Below are positions 34,937 through 44,585 of a stretch of 64,000 nucleotides of DNA, piece after piece. The stretch is from Flammeovirga agarivorans. GTDB lineage: Bacteria; Bacteroidota; Bacteroidia; Cytophagales; Flammeovirgaceae. The position numbers were made by a program, and so were the translations under genes. Each line of letters opens with the position of its first letter. Within the stretch, counting starts at the first letter, position 1. The stretch covers positions 941,449 through 1,005,448 of the forward strand of contig NZ_JABAIL010000002.1 in NCBI RefSeq assembly GCF_012641475.1. The letters are read 5' to 3'. Under the pieces are notes generated by a model. It was given only the letters and a program-made list of their open reading frames with translations, made no database searches and was not told where the DNA came from.

Positions 34937-37015
34937 ATGAGCATTAAACATTCCAAAGGTTCGAGCTACCCTTTAGGAGCTACTGTAACTAATAAAGGAA
35001 CAAACTTCTGTATATATTCTAAAGGTGCGACCGCTATCGAACTGCTCTTATTTGCAGACAAGGATAGTCCACGTCCGTTTCATGTGATCCGTTTAAACCC
35101 TGAAACAAATAAGACTTTTTATTATTGGCATGTATTTGTTGAGGGAGTTGGACATGGTCAGGTTTATGGATATAGAGCATTTGGTGATTATATTCCAGAA
35201 AAAGGTTCATGGTTTGATGGTAGTAAAGTTTTAGTGGATCCTTATGCGAAGGCTGTATGCATGACAGAGAATTACTCTAGAAAAGCATGCATTCGCCCCG
35301 GAGACAATTGCTTACATGCACTAAAGAGTATCGTTATTGACGACTCTGAATACGATTGGGAGGGAGATAAACCGTTATCAAAACCTTATTCGAAAACTAT
35401 CATCTATGAGATGCATGTTGAAGGATTTACCAAAGACCCCTCTTCTGGCCTTTCTGATGAAAAAAGAGGTACTTATGAAGGTTTGATTGAGAAGATTCCT
35501 TATTTACAAGAATTAGGCATTACAGCAGTTGAACTCTTACCTATTTATCAGTTTGATCCATATGATGCTCCAAAAAACCGCATCAACTACTGGGGATACA
35601 GTCCTATTAACTTCTTTGCTCCTCACTCTCTTTATGCTATGGATAAAAATGATCCAACGAGCCCAGTAAGAGAATTCAAGGATATGGTAAAAGCTTTACA
35701 TAAAGCAGGTATTGAAGTTATTCTGGATGTTGTATACAACCATACTACTGAAGTAAACCCTGAAGAGGGGCCAACGATAAACTTTAAAGGATTAGATGCT
35801 AGTACATACTATATCCTCGATAAGAAAAATAACTACAAATTCTTAGATTTCTCTGGTTGTGGAAACTCATTCAACGCAAACCACTCCGTAGTGAGAAGAA
35901 TGATTATGGATTCTCTTCGCTATTGGGTATCTGAAATGCATGTTGATGGCTTCCGTTTTGATTTAGCTTCCGTTTTATCAAGAGACGAAGAAGGTAATCC
36001 GACAGACAACCCTCCAATCTTATGGGAAATTGAATCTGATCCAATCCTTGCAGGTACTAAAATGATTGCTGAAGCATGGGATGCCGCTGGTCTATACCAA
36101 GTAGGATCTTTTGTTGGTGATCGTTGGAGTGAATGGAATGGAGTTTATAGAGACGTTTTAAGACGATTTGTAAAAGGAGATAATGACCTTATTGGCTCTT
36201 TCGCGGGTTGTGTTGAAGGCTCACATCACATTTTCCAAAATCAAGAAGAAAGAGATCCTAATAGAAGTATCAACTTCATCACTTGTCATGATGGTTTTAC
36301 AATGAATGACCTCGTATCATACAATTCAAAACACAACTTGGCCAATGGTGAAAATAACAACGATGGTTCTAACGATAACTTCAGCTGGAACCATGGTCAT
36401 GAGGGTGATACAGATAATGGAGAGATCGATCACTTAAGACAAAAGCAAATAAAGAACTTCTTCACATTGCTATTATTATCTCAGGGTACTCCTATGATCT
36501 TAATGGGGGATGAAGTGAGAAGGACTCAAAATGGTAATAATAACGCCTACTGTCAGGATAATGAATTGAGTTGGTTCAATTGGAATGATCCTATTCACCA
36601 TGAAGAGATGTTGAACTTTGTAAAGAAAATTATCAAGTTCAATTTACAACATCAGGTCTTCCAAACAGAGCGTTTCTGGAGTTCTAAAGCAAGAGCGCGC
36701 CGTCCAATCATTACATGGCATGGAGTCGATTTCGACAATCCTGACTGGGCTGGTAATTCGCATGCTATTGCCTACATGCTTACTTCTCCAAATACTGGAG
36801 AGCAGATATTTATTATTGTCAACACATTCTGGGAAGCACTGGATTTTGAGATTCCAGAACCAACAATATTCACAAGTCAACCCGAATGGAAATGTATTGT
36901 AGATACTGGCAACAGAATGCCTCATGATATATTTGAGTATGATGATGCCCCTGTTATTAAACCAGGGCATAAACATCTTCAACCTAGGTCGGTTGTTGTT
37001 TTAAAATCAACTTAA
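34937..37015 (+). CDS. glgX: Glycogen debranching enzyme GlgX-type (GH13_11)
   Basis: A 692-residue isoamylase-like enzyme hydrolysing alpha-1,6 branches of glycogen or limit dextrins. A CBM48-type N-terminus (about 10-100; YPLGATVTNKGTNFCIYS) precedes the catalytic barrel. Motifs: EMHVEGFTKDPSS, DVVYNHTTE, the nucleophile Asp342 in GFRFDLAS, the acid Glu379 in IAEAWDAAG, and Asp452 in TCHDGFTMNDL. The NGENNNDGSNDNFSWN insert is typical of GlgX. No signal peptide, so the likely substrate is intracellular glycogen. It follows murA by 98 bases and ends at a bidirectional terminator. Confidence 0.95.
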   Translation: MSIKHSKGSSYPLGATVTNKGTNFCIYSKGATAIELLLFADKDSPRPFHVIRLNPETNKTFYYWHVFVEGVGHGQVYGYRAFGDYIPEKGSWFDGSKVLVDPYAKAVCMTENYSRKACIRPGDNCLHALKSIVIDDSEYDWEGDKPLSKPYSKTIIYEMHVEGFTKDPSSGLSDEKRGTYEGLIEKIPYLQELGITAVELLPIYQFDPYDAPKNRINYWGYSPINFFAPHSLYAMDKNDPTSPVREFKDMVKALHKAGIEVILDVVYNHTTEVNPEEGPTINFKGLDASTYYILDKKNNYKFLDFSGCGNSFNANHSVVRRMIMDSLRYWVSEMHVDGFRFDLASVLSRDEEGNPTDNPPILWEIESDPILAGTKMIAEAWDAAGLYQVGSFVGDRWSEWNGVYRDVLRRFVKGDNDLIGSFAGCVEGSHHIFQNQEERDPNRSINFITCHDGFTMNDLVSYNSKHNLANGENNNDGSNDNFSWNHGHEGDTDNGEIDHLRQKQIKNFFTLLLLSQGTPMILMGDEVRRTQNGNNNAYCQDNELSWFNWNDPIHHEEMLNFVKKIIKFNLQHQVFQTERFWSSKARARRPIITWHGVDFDNPDWAGNSHAIAYMLTSPNTGEQIFIIVNTFWEALDFEIPEPTIFTSQPEWKCIVDTGNRMPHDIFEYDDAPVIKPGHKHLQPRSVVVLKST

Positions 37016-37020
37016 AAAAT

Positions 37021-37051
37021 AAAAGGTCATCTTATTGCAAGATGACCTTTT
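37021..37051. terminator. Bidirectional terminator glgX / membrane protein
   Basis: AAAAGGTCATCTT (37021-37033) pairs perfectly with AAGATGACCTTTT (37039-37051), with A- and T-rich flanks, between convergent genes. Confidence 0.85.
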
Positions 37052-37055
37052 ATTT

Positions 37056-37904
37056 TTATATCGTTTTATGCTCGATTTTTACTACTTCACCAAAGTTTTC
37101 AAGTAGTAAATTATTCATATCTTCTTTGTGTAAAACTTCTTTCAAAGCTCCCTTCACTTGCTCTGGAGATAATTCTTCACCATACCATTTTACAAAGATT
37201 TTTGCTCTTTTGGCTTTTAGATATTTCTTACCATTTTGAGCATCTTTGTTTTTATCAGGAGCTATCATTTCATAAGGAAAACCATAAGTATATTCCTCAT
37301 AAATATATGTTCCTTTCTCTGATACAGAAGGGTCTTTAAACACCTTAAACCTTCCTGGAGTAGCTGAATCTCTTGTATTTCTTGACAATCGTATCGCTAC
37401 TTGTACACTGTCTACACCTTTAATGTGTACATTATGGAATGTAAGCCTTTCATATTTATCTACTTGCTGGCCTCCAATATAAAAATAAAGGAAAACCGTA
37501 AAGGATATGAAAATAGTTAAAGACCTAGCTAACAAGTTGGTGATTACTTCTTTAGAAGTCCATTTTTTTCTATTTGATACTTTCTTGATTTCAACAGAAA
37601 ATCCTTTTATTTCCTCTGTTTGAAACTGTTCATCACTTAAATCATCTCCTTTTTTTATGGGCAATAATAGACTCATCGTCACAATAAAGAATACTGTGAT
37701 ATAGAATGGTGTTTTAAATAAAATTGACTCATTAAAAACCACCTCAAGAATACTATTGAAAATTAAGGACGTAAAAGTTATCAATAAAGCATATACAACC
37801 GCTAATATAAAAGGTTGATATTCTTTAGGGATCTTATTTTTTTGAGAATAGATAGTGCGAGGTTTACTATTTTTTACCTCTTTATTTTTTGTAACTTCAA
37901 ACAT
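37056..37904 (-). CDS. Hypothetical integral membrane protein
   Basis: A 282-residue protein I do not recognise. It has three predicted membrane helices (about 29-53, 62-80, and 128-146) followed by a soluble, partly charged C-terminal domain (about 150-282) containing KYERLTFHNVHIKGVDSVQV and a short beta-rich region. The N-terminal 25 residues are Lys-rich. No Cys or His motif suggests an enzyme. A full TATATTTG promoter element lies 48 bases before the start, so it is expressed from its own promoter. Confidence 0.75.
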   Translation of the reverse strand: MFEVTKNKEVKNSKPRTIYSQKNKIPKEYQPFILAVVYALLITFTSLIFNSILEVVFNESILFKTPFYITVFFIVTMSLLLPIKKGDDLSDEQFQTEEIKGFSVEIKKVSNRKKWTSKEVITNLLARSLTIFISFTVFLYFYIGGQQVDKYERLTFHNVHIKGVDSVQVAIRLSRNTRDSATPGRFKVFKDPSVSEKGTYIYEEYTYGFPYEMIAPDKNKDAQNGKKYLKAKRAKIFVKWYGEELSPEQVKGALKEVLHKEDMNNLLLENFGEVVKIEHKTI

Positions 37905-37951
37905 GGTAACTAGCTCTTTTCGTGATAGTGTACATTTTGATTGATATGCAA

Positions 37952-37959
37952 CAAATATA
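37952..37959 (-). promoter_or_regulatory. -7 promoter element (TATATTTG)
   Basis: Minus-strand TATATTTG, match to TAnnTTTG, 48 bases before the start at 37904. Confidence 0.55.
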
Positions 37960-38014
37960 CTTCTAAAGAGTAGTTTCAGTTTAAACTATTTAAAGTTTTT
38001 AGCAATAAAAAATC

Positions 38015-38713
38015 TTAATAATCAATAAGTTCATAGTCTCCTTCTTCTCCTTTTGATGCTTTTCGCACTGCTTGATCCGCTCTTCTAATAGGTTCGAAGA
38101 TTCTATACTCACCATGAAACCTCTTGATCATATAAATAGATGTCTCTAAACTAATCAGATGGCCTGGGCTGATAAAAATCGGTTTTACTCCTTTGTTCGA
38201 GCGAAATGCAACACCAACTACTTCATCGTCCAACAGCATCGGTGCAATGCTTCCTTTCCCATCTCCTAGTTGAGTATTGTACTTTAACATTGGCTTCTTT
38301 GCAACACCAATAGTAGGTATATTTAATCTTAGACCTAACCAACAAGCTATTCCAAACTTTCTAGGGTGTGCTAATCCATGACCATCTACAATCACTAGGG
38401 AAGGAACAAACTTATATTTCTTATTTAAAATCTGAAGGCATTCTTCTAATAATGGACCTTCATAATATGCAAAATAACCCGATTCATAAGGAGTTGCCGG
38501 CAATGGATGAACCGTAACAAAGGTATTGATCCATTCACCTGTTTTTCCTCGAATAATATCACAAGAGACAAAAGCACAATCTTCAGTATACGCCACATCC
38601 ATACTACAAACAGCGTCTTCTCCTTTAAATTTTATTCGGTGATTTGTGTCTTCATATATAATTACTTGAGCTGCTAATTCTTCTTGTTCCTTATCTCTTT
38701 CTTGGTTTCGCAT
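38015..38713 (-). CDS. nfi: Endonuclease V (deoxyinosine 3' endonuclease)
   Basis: A 232-residue nuclease that nicks DNA next to deaminated adenine (inosine) for repair. The metal and catalytic residues match E. coli Nfi: Asp39 in CSMDVAY, Glu85 in YFAYYEGPLLEE, and Asp110 in VIVDGHGLAHPRKFGIA. The GVAKKPM and the DEVVGVAFRSNKGVKPIFISPGH stretch are family hallmarks. A terminator of the mltG gene lies just upstream, so nfi has its own transcript. Confidence 0.95.
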   Translation of the reverse strand: MRNQERDKEQEELAAQVIIYEDTNHRIKFKGEDAVCSMDVAYTEDCAFVSCDIIRGKTGEWINTFVTVHPLPATPYESGYFAYYEGPLLEECLQILNKKYKFVPSLVIVDGHGLAHPRKFGIACWLGLRLNIPTIGVAKKPMLKYNTQLGDGKGSIAPMLLDDEVVGVAFRSNKGVKPIFISPGHLISLETSIYMIKRFHGEYRIFEPIRRADQAVRKASKGEEGDYELIDY

Positions 38714-38742
38714 AGTTACTTCTTCCCTTCTACTAAAAAAGG

Positions 38743-38773
38743 AAAAAGCAGTAGGATTAACTTACTGCTTTTT
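38743..38773 (-). terminator. Terminator downstream of mltG
   Basis: AAAAAGCAGTA (38743-38753) pairs with TACTGCTTTTT (38763-38773); on the minus strand a T-run ends the mltG transcript before nfi. Confidence 0.8.
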
Positions 38774-38781
38774 CTTATTTC

Positions 38782-39837
38782 TTATTTATAAACTCTTGCT
38801 TTGTTTAATGCATTCTGGTATTTACGAGCATAATAATTATGCTCTTTCAATGTTTTTGAAAAATGGTGATATCCAGAAAAATCTGCTTCAGCAACCATAT
38901 ACATGTACTTATGTTTTGTTGCGTTTAACACTGCATTTATCGCTTGAGTTGAAGGAATTCTAATTGGTCCTGGAGGCAATCCAGTATGCTTATACGTATT
39001 GTAAGGAGAATTGATGGCTAAGTGTTTGTTTAAAACTCTTTTCACATCAGTAAAGTCATTCACCATTCCAGTTTCAACAGCTGCAAAGACTACAGTTGGG
39101 TCAGATTGTAGGCCCCAACCTTTGTTTAGTCTATTGATATATAAACCAGCTACTTTTGGCATTTCATCAGCCTTTATTGTCTCAGATTCAACAATTGATG
39201 CTAGCACTGATACTTGAAATGGAGTAAGTCCTACGGCTTCCGCTTTTTTCTTACGGGCGTCATCCCAGAACTTATCATACTCTTTTTTCATTCTTTTCAC
39301 CAAGCTCTTTGCTGAGATTGTCCAATACACCTCATAGGTATTTGGTAAAAAGATCACTTTCATCGTTAAAGAATCAAGACCTAATTCTGCCTTTAATTCT
39401 TCATCATACATTGCATCCAATAATTCATCTGGAGTAATCTCTAAACGCTGTGTAAAACGTTCGGCAACATCATCCAATGTTCTTGCATTATTGAAAGTGA
39501 TTTTGATGGGAGTTTGTGCCCCTGATCGTAAATATCTTACCGCCTCAATGTTGGTCATATCTGGCTCTAATACATACAAACCGGGTTTTACATTCTCATT
39601 ATATTTCAAAGCTTTTGATACAAATCTGAAAGGAACTAACTCAGAAAGTATATCGTACTTCATTAGGGTATCCGACACATTATCTATCGTTGCGTCATTT
39701 GGAATTCTAATTACTGCTGCTTGTTTTCCTACTTGAACATTAGGTGTATAAAATACTTGATAAAAATAGACAATCATCGATATTGTAAACACCGAAAAGC
39801 CTACAAATAAAAAAATACGTAAGTTCTTTGATACCAT
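38782..39837 (-). CDS. mltG: Endolytic murein transglycosylase MltG
   Basis: A 351-residue cell-wall lytic transglycosylase that cleaves nascent glycan strands and sets their length. One membrane helix covers about 8-27. The YceG domain has LPNTYEVYW, the catalytic Glu217 in ASIVESETIKADEMPKVAGL, YINRLNKGWGLQSDPTV and SPYNTYKHTGLPPGPI. Length and motif order match the family. It lies 38 bases after the M16 peptidase gene and probably shares its transcript. Confidence 0.96.
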   Translation of the reverse strand: MVSKNLRIFLFVGFSVFTISMIVYFYQVFYTPNVQVGKQAAVIRIPNDATIDNVSDTLMKYDILSELVPFRFVSKALKYNENVKPGLYVLEPDMTNIEAVRYLRSGAQTPIKITFNNARTLDDVAERFTQRLEITPDELLDAMYDEELKAELGLDSLTMKVIFLPNTYEVYWTISAKSLVKRMKKEYDKFWDDARKKKAEAVGLTPFQVSVLASIVESETIKADEMPKVAGLYINRLNKGWGLQSDPTVVFAAVETGMVNDFTDVKRVLNKHLAINSPYNTYKHTGLPPGPIRIPSTQAINAVLNATKHKYMYMVAEADFSGYHHFSKTLKEHNYYARKYQNALNKARVYK

Positions 39838-39875
39838 TTTGCTCTTATTTAGCCTCTATAAAATTAGGTTAGAGG

Positions 39876-41120
39876 TTACTGTTTTGTTTCAGGACGGTAA
39901 ATCAACGTACTTATGCGGTCTTTTGCAAACATTTCATTGGCAACTTCTAATAAATCCTCCGCCGAAATGTTCTGAATTTGCGTAAATACTTCTTCTATGG
40001 TTTCAAATTTCTCTTTGTCTAACAGCGCTTTACCCATACCTAACATTATAGATAGGTTAGATTCGCCAGACATCGCAATTTGTCCCATTATTTGTTGCTT
40101 TACAGACCTTAGTTGTTGAACACCCAATTTTTTATCTCTTAGCTTACCCAACTCTCTATCTACTAGTTTTAGACATTTATTGAGACTTTTCTCTTCTGTA
40201 GCAAAATAGATACTGAATTGTCCACTATCTAAATAAGCTGAAGATCCTGCAGAAATATCATATACATATCCATATTTCTCTCTGATTCCTAAATTTAATC
40301 TAGAGTTCATGGCAGGGCCACCTAGAAGGTTTGTCAAAAGAAAGAAGGTCATTCTCTTTGAGTGGTGTAGCTCATAAGATTCTGCACCCAACATTACATG
40401 ACATTGTGTAATAGGCTTTTTCCTTTCCACTGTGATCGGTGTATAACCTGTAAATGGTATACGTGTTCGATCTTTCCTCATTTCAGGAATATGTGAAAAA
40501 TATTTCTCACAAAGTGCTACAACCTTTTCGAAGGGAAGATTAGAGATAGAAGAAAAAACGACTTCATGCGTATCAATATTCTGTTCTAAGAAATCGAAAA
40601 AGTCTTGTTGTTGGAAACTCTTTACGCTATCTATTGTACCCAAAATATTTCTACCAAGAGGATGATTTGGGAAGATGATCTCATCGAATTCATCTCCAAT
40701 CGCATCAGCTGGGTCGTCTCTATAAAGAGACATTTCTTCTAAAATAACTGAACGTTCCTTCTCAATTTCCTTTAGAGGGAAACTAGAATTAAATGTTAAG
40801 TCCGATAAGATATCAACCGACTTTTCAAAATGTTGTACTAACGTTGATGCATAAAAATGAATCTTCTCTTTAGAAGTATAAGCATTCAACTCACCTCCAA
40901 CAGCATCTATACTGTTAAGAATATGATACGCCTTTCTTTTATTGGTTCCTTTAAAAGCCATATGCTCCCAAAAGTGTGCAATGCCTTGTTGTTCCAAGGT
41001 TTCATCACGACTACCAACGTTCAAAGCCACACCACAATGTGCCAGTTTAGTACTTTTGACTTGTCTATGTATGATTCTGATACCGTTATCAAGACGGTGT
41101 ATCTGAAAATTCTTATCCAT
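39876..41120 (-). CDS. M16-family zinc peptidase
   Basis: A 414-residue M16 (insulinase/processing-peptidase type) metalloprotease. The inverted zinc motif HFWEH is at about 49-53 of the preferred start (MDKNFQ), followed by the second-shell Glu region and FPNHPLGRNILG. An in-frame ATG at 41156 would add 12 residues lacking family similarity; a TAAATTTG element at 41194-41201 supports either start. The half-size length means it works as a homodimer or with a partner. mltG follows. Confidence 0.94.
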   Translation of the reverse strand: MDKNFQIHRLDNGIRIIHRQVKSTKLAHCGVALNVGSRDETLEQQGIAHFWEHMAFKGTNKRKAYHILNSIDAVGGELNAYTSKEKIHFYASTLVQHFEKSVDILSDLTFNSSFPLKEIEKERSVILEEMSLYRDDPADAIGDEFDEIIFPNHPLGRNILGTIDSVKSFQQQDFFDFLEQNIDTHEVVFSSISNLPFEKVVALCEKYFSHIPEMRKDRTRIPFTGYTPITVERKKPITQCHVMLGAESYELHHSKRMTFFLLTNLLGGPAMNSRLNLGIREKYGYVYDISAGSSAYLDSGQFSIYFATEEKSLNKCLKLVDRELGKLRDKKLGVQQLRSVKQQIMGQIAMSGESNLSIMLGMGKALLDKEKFETIEEVFTQIQNISAEDLLEVANEMFAKDRISTLIYRPETKQ

Positions 41121-41193
41121 CGAGTTGATTTTCCCTCCGTTAATAACCCAATCCATTGGGTTTTATATTCTCTACCTCACATTAATGAGCCTG

Positions 41194-41201
41194 CAAATTT
41201 A
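41194..41201 (-). promoter_or_regulatory. -7 promoter element (TAAATTTG) of M16-mltG unit
   Basis: Minus-strand TAAATTTG, match to TAnnTTTG, 74 bases before the M16 start at 41120 and 38 before the alternative at 41156. Confidence 0.55.
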
Positions 41202-41306
41202 GTTATTAAGATCTTAATAATGAAGTACATTAGATCAATAATATCGTTTCAGTTCTTTTGTTATGAATATTTTAGAAGCTCATAAAATCTATTGGTAATC
41301 AGACAC

Positions 41307-41343
41307 AAAAAAGCCTTGTCTTTTAAGTAAAAACAAGGCTTTT
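41307..41343 (-). terminator. Terminator downstream of the DivIC/FtsB-like gene
   Basis: AAAAGCCTTGT (41309-41319) pairs with ACAAGGCTTTT (41333-41343), followed by a T-run on the minus strand. Confidence 0.82.
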
Positions 41344-41358
41344 CTATATCTACTTGAT

Positions 41359-41673
41359 TTAATCTTCATCAAGCTCTTTTATCACATAAACATCCTCACC
41401 TGTTCTGTGCATAAAGTATTTTTCTCTTGCAAACTTTTCTAACGTCTGATTATTAGACTTTAATTCCTTCATCTTACGTTCTAAGTCAAGAATCTCCTTT
41501 CCATAATATTCTTCCTGGTTCTTCAATTCTTGTTCTTTATTTTTCTGATTTCTTCTTTTTATCAAATTATCATTATCAAAGAAGGCTATCCAAATAAAAA
41601 ATAAGAGTCCAGTTATTATATAAAAGTTCTTGAAATACTTTAACCATTCCGGGTTATTAGGTGTTTCTGCCAT
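41359..41673 (-). CDS. DivIC/FtsB-like septum initiator protein
   Basis: A 104-residue bitopic protein with a short cytoplasmic end, one helix (about 13-31, YIITGLLFFIWIAFF), a charged coiled coil (about 38-80), and the family end LEKFAREKYFMHRTGEDVYVIKE, which is the DivIC/FtsB signature linking the coiled coil to the divisome. It stabilises the FtsQ-FtsL complex in the membrane. It follows the M1 peptidase by 19 bases. Confidence 0.9.
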   Translation of the reverse strand: MAETPNNPEWLKYFKNFYIITGLLFFIWIAFFDNDNLIKRRNQKNKEQELKNQEEYYGKEILDLERKMKELKSNNQTLEKFAREKYFMHRTGEDVYVIKELDED

Positions 41674-41692
41674 TCTGAATATCTTTCAAAAA

Positions 41693-43537
41693 TTATAAGC
41701 CTGCCCCTTCTTCAACAACATAAGATACCTCTAAGATATTATTAGATCTATCGATATCTGCCACCTTGTGTGTAGGGTCAACTTCAACTCTTTTCAATTT
41801 AGTACCTTTTGTTGGAACCGCAATAGTATATGTCGGGTGTGTCCAAGGCCAGTCAGATAATTGTACCCAATTACCTTCAATTTCCTTTTCTTTCCCTCCT
41901 CTCATTAGTCTTAGAGGCATATAATATGTTGTTTCATCACCATTATCTAAAGTTACTTTTACCTCTGTTGGCATTGGCATTTGTCCTACTCTCTCTAAAG
42001 TGATATACGTTGTATCTCCTTCAGTGAAAGTATTCTTTACTCCATAATCCACCGTTTTAGTACTGTAAACAAAATACTGCTTGTACCACTGTAACTGAAG
42101 TCCTGATTCTTTCTCCATGATTCTCATGAAATCATTTACATTCGGGTGTTTGAACTTCCACTCTTCATAATATCTTCTGAATGCTTTATCAAACGTTTCT
42201 TGCCCCATGATATAGCTTAACTGGTGTAAGAATACGGCACCTTTTGAATAAGATGCTATAGAATAAGCTGCATTTCTTTCAAAATGATCTGCATGAGTAC
42301 TTAACGGCTCTTCAATTCCTCTTTTTACCACATAGAAATATGAATTATATGAACCTCCATGTGCATTTTCTTTTCCATTCACATGTGCTTCTATCTCATT
42401 TCCAATGTAAGAGTTGAAACCTTCGTCCATCCAAGCATAAAGGCTTTCGTTTGTTGCTAATACAAACTGGAACCAGCTATGTAACATTTCATGAACTGTT
42501 ACACCAACAAGGCTATTTAAATTTCTTTTTCCTGTGATTAGCGTAAGCATACCATACTCCATACCGCCATCACCACCTTGAACTACATTGTAAACTTTAT
42601 AAGGGTATTTACCTACTCTCTTGTTTGTATACTTGATGGCTTGCTCTAGGTATGCAGGTAATTTATTCCATACATCATCAATACCTTGATCTTTTTTCCA
42701 GTAGAAATGAAGCTCCGGACCATCATCCATTTTTACAATTTTATGTTGATAGTCAGGATCTGCAGCAAAAGTAAAATCATGTACTTCAGGTGCAACAAAG
42801 TGCCAAGTTAACTTTCCATCTTTTGGCTTACCTTTTTTGATACCTTCGTAACCATGTCCAACTTGCTCTGCATTCTGTAAGTAACCTGTCGCGGCTACCA
42901 TATACTTAGCATCCAAAGTTAATTTCACATCGAAATCACCCCAAATACCATAAAATTCTCTACCAACATATGGGTCTGGATGCCAGCCTTCATAATCGTA
43001 CTCCGCTAATTTCGGGTACCATTGAGACATAGAATATCTTACGCCTTCTTTGTTATCTCTACCTGTTCTTCTGATTTGAACCGGTACCTGACCTTCAAAC
43101 TCCATTGATAAAGTAACCTTTGACTTAGGCATAATTGGCTTATTCAAGGTAACTTCTAAAATTGTCCCTACAGTTTGGTGTTTTACAGGTTTACCATTTT
43201 GTTTTAATGAAATAACCTTTTCGTAACCAATTTCATCTGGGCTCAATTTTGAAATACGGTCTTTTACTCTACCATCAGGATCCTCAATTGTTCTTGAACG
43301 AACATCCATCATACTTCCAGGTTGGAAAGCATTCAAGAATAAGTGATAATACACTTTTGTTAGTGTATCAGGAGAGTTGTTATAATAATCTATTTTCTGT
43401 GTTCCTTGGAATCGGTTAGTGTTTACATCTAACTCTACGTCCATTTTGTAGTTGGCCCTTTGTTGCCAACGATCAGGTTGTGCGAAACCTATCAAGCTAA
43501 ATGTGCATAATACTGCTGCGAAAAAATACTGCTTCAT
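41693..43537 (-). CDS. M1-family metallopeptidase, secreted
   Basis: A 614-residue M1 aminopeptidase-type protein with a signal peptide (1-19, ending GFAQ). The substrate loop reads GGDGGMEYGML in place of GAMEN, and the zinc site is VTVHEMLHSWF (HEXXH about 349-353) with the third ligand Glu in WMDEGFNSY 18-20 residues on. It probably trims peptides in the periplasm or outside. A relaxed GMEYG loop is common in the Bacteroidota group. Confidence 0.94.
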   Translation of the reverse strand: MKQYFFAAVLCTFSLIGFAQPDRWQQRANYKMDVELDVNTNRFQGTQKIDYYNNSPDTLTKVYYHLFLNAFQPGSMMDVRSRTIEDPDGRVKDRISKLSPDEIGYEKVISLKQNGKPVKHQTVGTILEVTLNKPIMPKSKVTLSMEFEGQVPVQIRRTGRDNKEGVRYSMSQWYPKLAEYDYEGWHPDPYVGREFYGIWGDFDVKLTLDAKYMVAATGYLQNAEQVGHGYEGIKKGKPKDGKLTWHFVAPEVHDFTFAADPDYQHKIVKMDDGPELHFYWKKDQGIDDVWNKLPAYLEQAIKYTNKRVGKYPYKVYNVVQGGDGGMEYGMLTLITGKRNLNSLVGVTVHEMLHSWFQFVLATNESLYAWMDEGFNSYIGNEIEAHVNGKENAHGGSYNSYFYVVKRGIEEPLSTHADHFERNAAYSIASYSKGAVFLHQLSYIMGQETFDKAFRRYYEEWKFKHPNVNDFMRIMEKESGLQLQWYKQYFVYSTKTVDYGVKNTFTEGDTTYITLERVGQMPMPTEVKVTLDNGDETTYYMPLRLMRGGKEKEIEGNWVQLSDWPWTHPTYTIAVPTKGTKLKRVEVDPTHKVADIDRSNNILEVSYVVEEGAGL

Positions 43538-43677
43538 GGGAATGAAAGTTCCTCTTTTATTTGTTAATCAAGTTGATCACGCAAAATACAAAAGAAAACA
43601 CTTCGATGGATAGTTAACAGTGCTTTCTCATTTAAATTTGATGTAATCAATATTAATTTTTTATTTTTTTAATTGAA

Positions 43678-44064
43678 TTAAGTCAGGAGTGTTTTTAATT
43701 CTTCGATTTTTTGATGACGGGCAACGGAAAAAGTCATTACATCGACCACTTCTAACTTTTCTAAAATCATTAATGCTGATTCTAGAAATTTAGGGTCATT
43801 TTCTATTTTTCCTTTGATAATGAGTGCGTCTACTAAAAGCTCAATTTCATTGTACCTAAGTTTGGGTGATAGATCCATTACCTTCAGTGCCATTTCCTTG
43901 GCATCATCTTCTTGGTCTATTTGTACAATTTCTTTTAAATATTTTTCTACTGAAGTAGCAACTTCTTCTCTATATTTTACCCAATCAAGACCTTGAAAAC
44001 GAAGTATCATTTTCTCTAAATCTTTGATCAGTCTTTTGATATAATCTCTTTTGTCTTGTAACAT
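43678..44064 (-). CDS. Hypothetical helical protein (TPR-like)
   Basis: A 128-residue acidic all-helical protein, not recognised. It begins with a basic coiled helix (MLQDKRDYIKRLIKDLEKMI) and continues with about five amphipathic helices, including KFLESALMILEKLEV, which looks TPR-like. No membrane segment or catalytic motif. It starts 2 bases after the GtrA gene, so translation may be coupled, but the two show no obvious functional link. Confidence 0.7.
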   Translation of the reverse strand: MLQDKRDYIKRLIKDLEKMILRFQGLDWVKYREEVATSVEKYLKEIVQIDQEDDAKEMALKVMDLSPKLRYNEIELLVDALIIKGKIENDPKFLESALMILEKLEVVDVMTFSVARHQKIEELKTLLT

Positions 44065-44066
44065 GT

Positions 44067-44456
44067 TTATTCCGTGAATGTGAATAACAAGTTAGCAAAG
44101 AAATTCCATATTACGACGACACCAATAGCAACTACTTTGGCTAAATAAAAGTTCATCTTCACTTTTTCATGAAGGATCCAAATAATAGCATTACTAAATA
44201 GAAGTCCTACAAGTGATACCGAGAAGAATTTTATATACTGAACACCAACATCTGTTGCATTACTCTCAAATGTCCAAATTCTATTTAAGATATAGTTGGA
44301 TGTTGCCGCAAAAATAAAACCTAAGCTATTGGCTAAATATTTATGTCCTTTTAGTATATCCTTAACTAAATAAGTAATACCGAAGTCCACAAATAGACCT
44401 GAAAAACCCACCATACCAAATTTGATGAATTTCCAAAACAAGACCTCTCCTTGCAT
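44067..44456 (-). CDS. GtrA-family membrane protein
   Basis: A 129-residue GtrA-like (PF04138) protein with four predicted membrane helices (about 9-28, 38-57, 72-92, 99-121). The N-terminal signature FIKFGMVGFSGLFVDFGITY and the central NYILNRIWTF are typical. GtrA proteins help flip undecaprenyl-linked sugars or act in cell-surface glycan synthesis. No glycosyltransferase partner is near; the role here is inferred from the family only. Confidence 0.93.
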   Translation of the reverse strand: MQGEVLFWKFIKFGMVGFSGLFVDFGITYLVKDILKGHKYLANSLGFIFAATSNYILNRIWTFESNATDVGVQYIKFFSVSLVGLLFSNAIIWILHEKVKMNFYLAKVVAIGVVVIWNFFANLLFTFTE

Positions 44457-44535
44457 TTCTCTTATTTTAAAAAAATCGAAGAATAAATCAGTTTGATTGA
44501 ACTAGAAAAATAGATGAAATTTACATTTCAAACAA

Positions 44536-44577
44536 AAAAGTAAATGATGAATAGTTAACTACCCATCATTTACTTTT
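44536..44577 (-). terminator. Terminator downstream of the DEAD-box gene
   Basis: AAAAGTAAATGATG (44536-44549) pairs with CATCATTTACTTTT (44564-44577) directly after the helicase stop codon; a T-run follows on the minus strand. Confidence 0.85.
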
Positions 44578-44585
44578 ATCTATAA

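Noticed and set aside
41120-41156. 12-residue extension of the M16 peptidase
   Set aside because: The family begins at the MDKNFQIHRL region; the extension has no family similarity, though it cannot be fully excluded.
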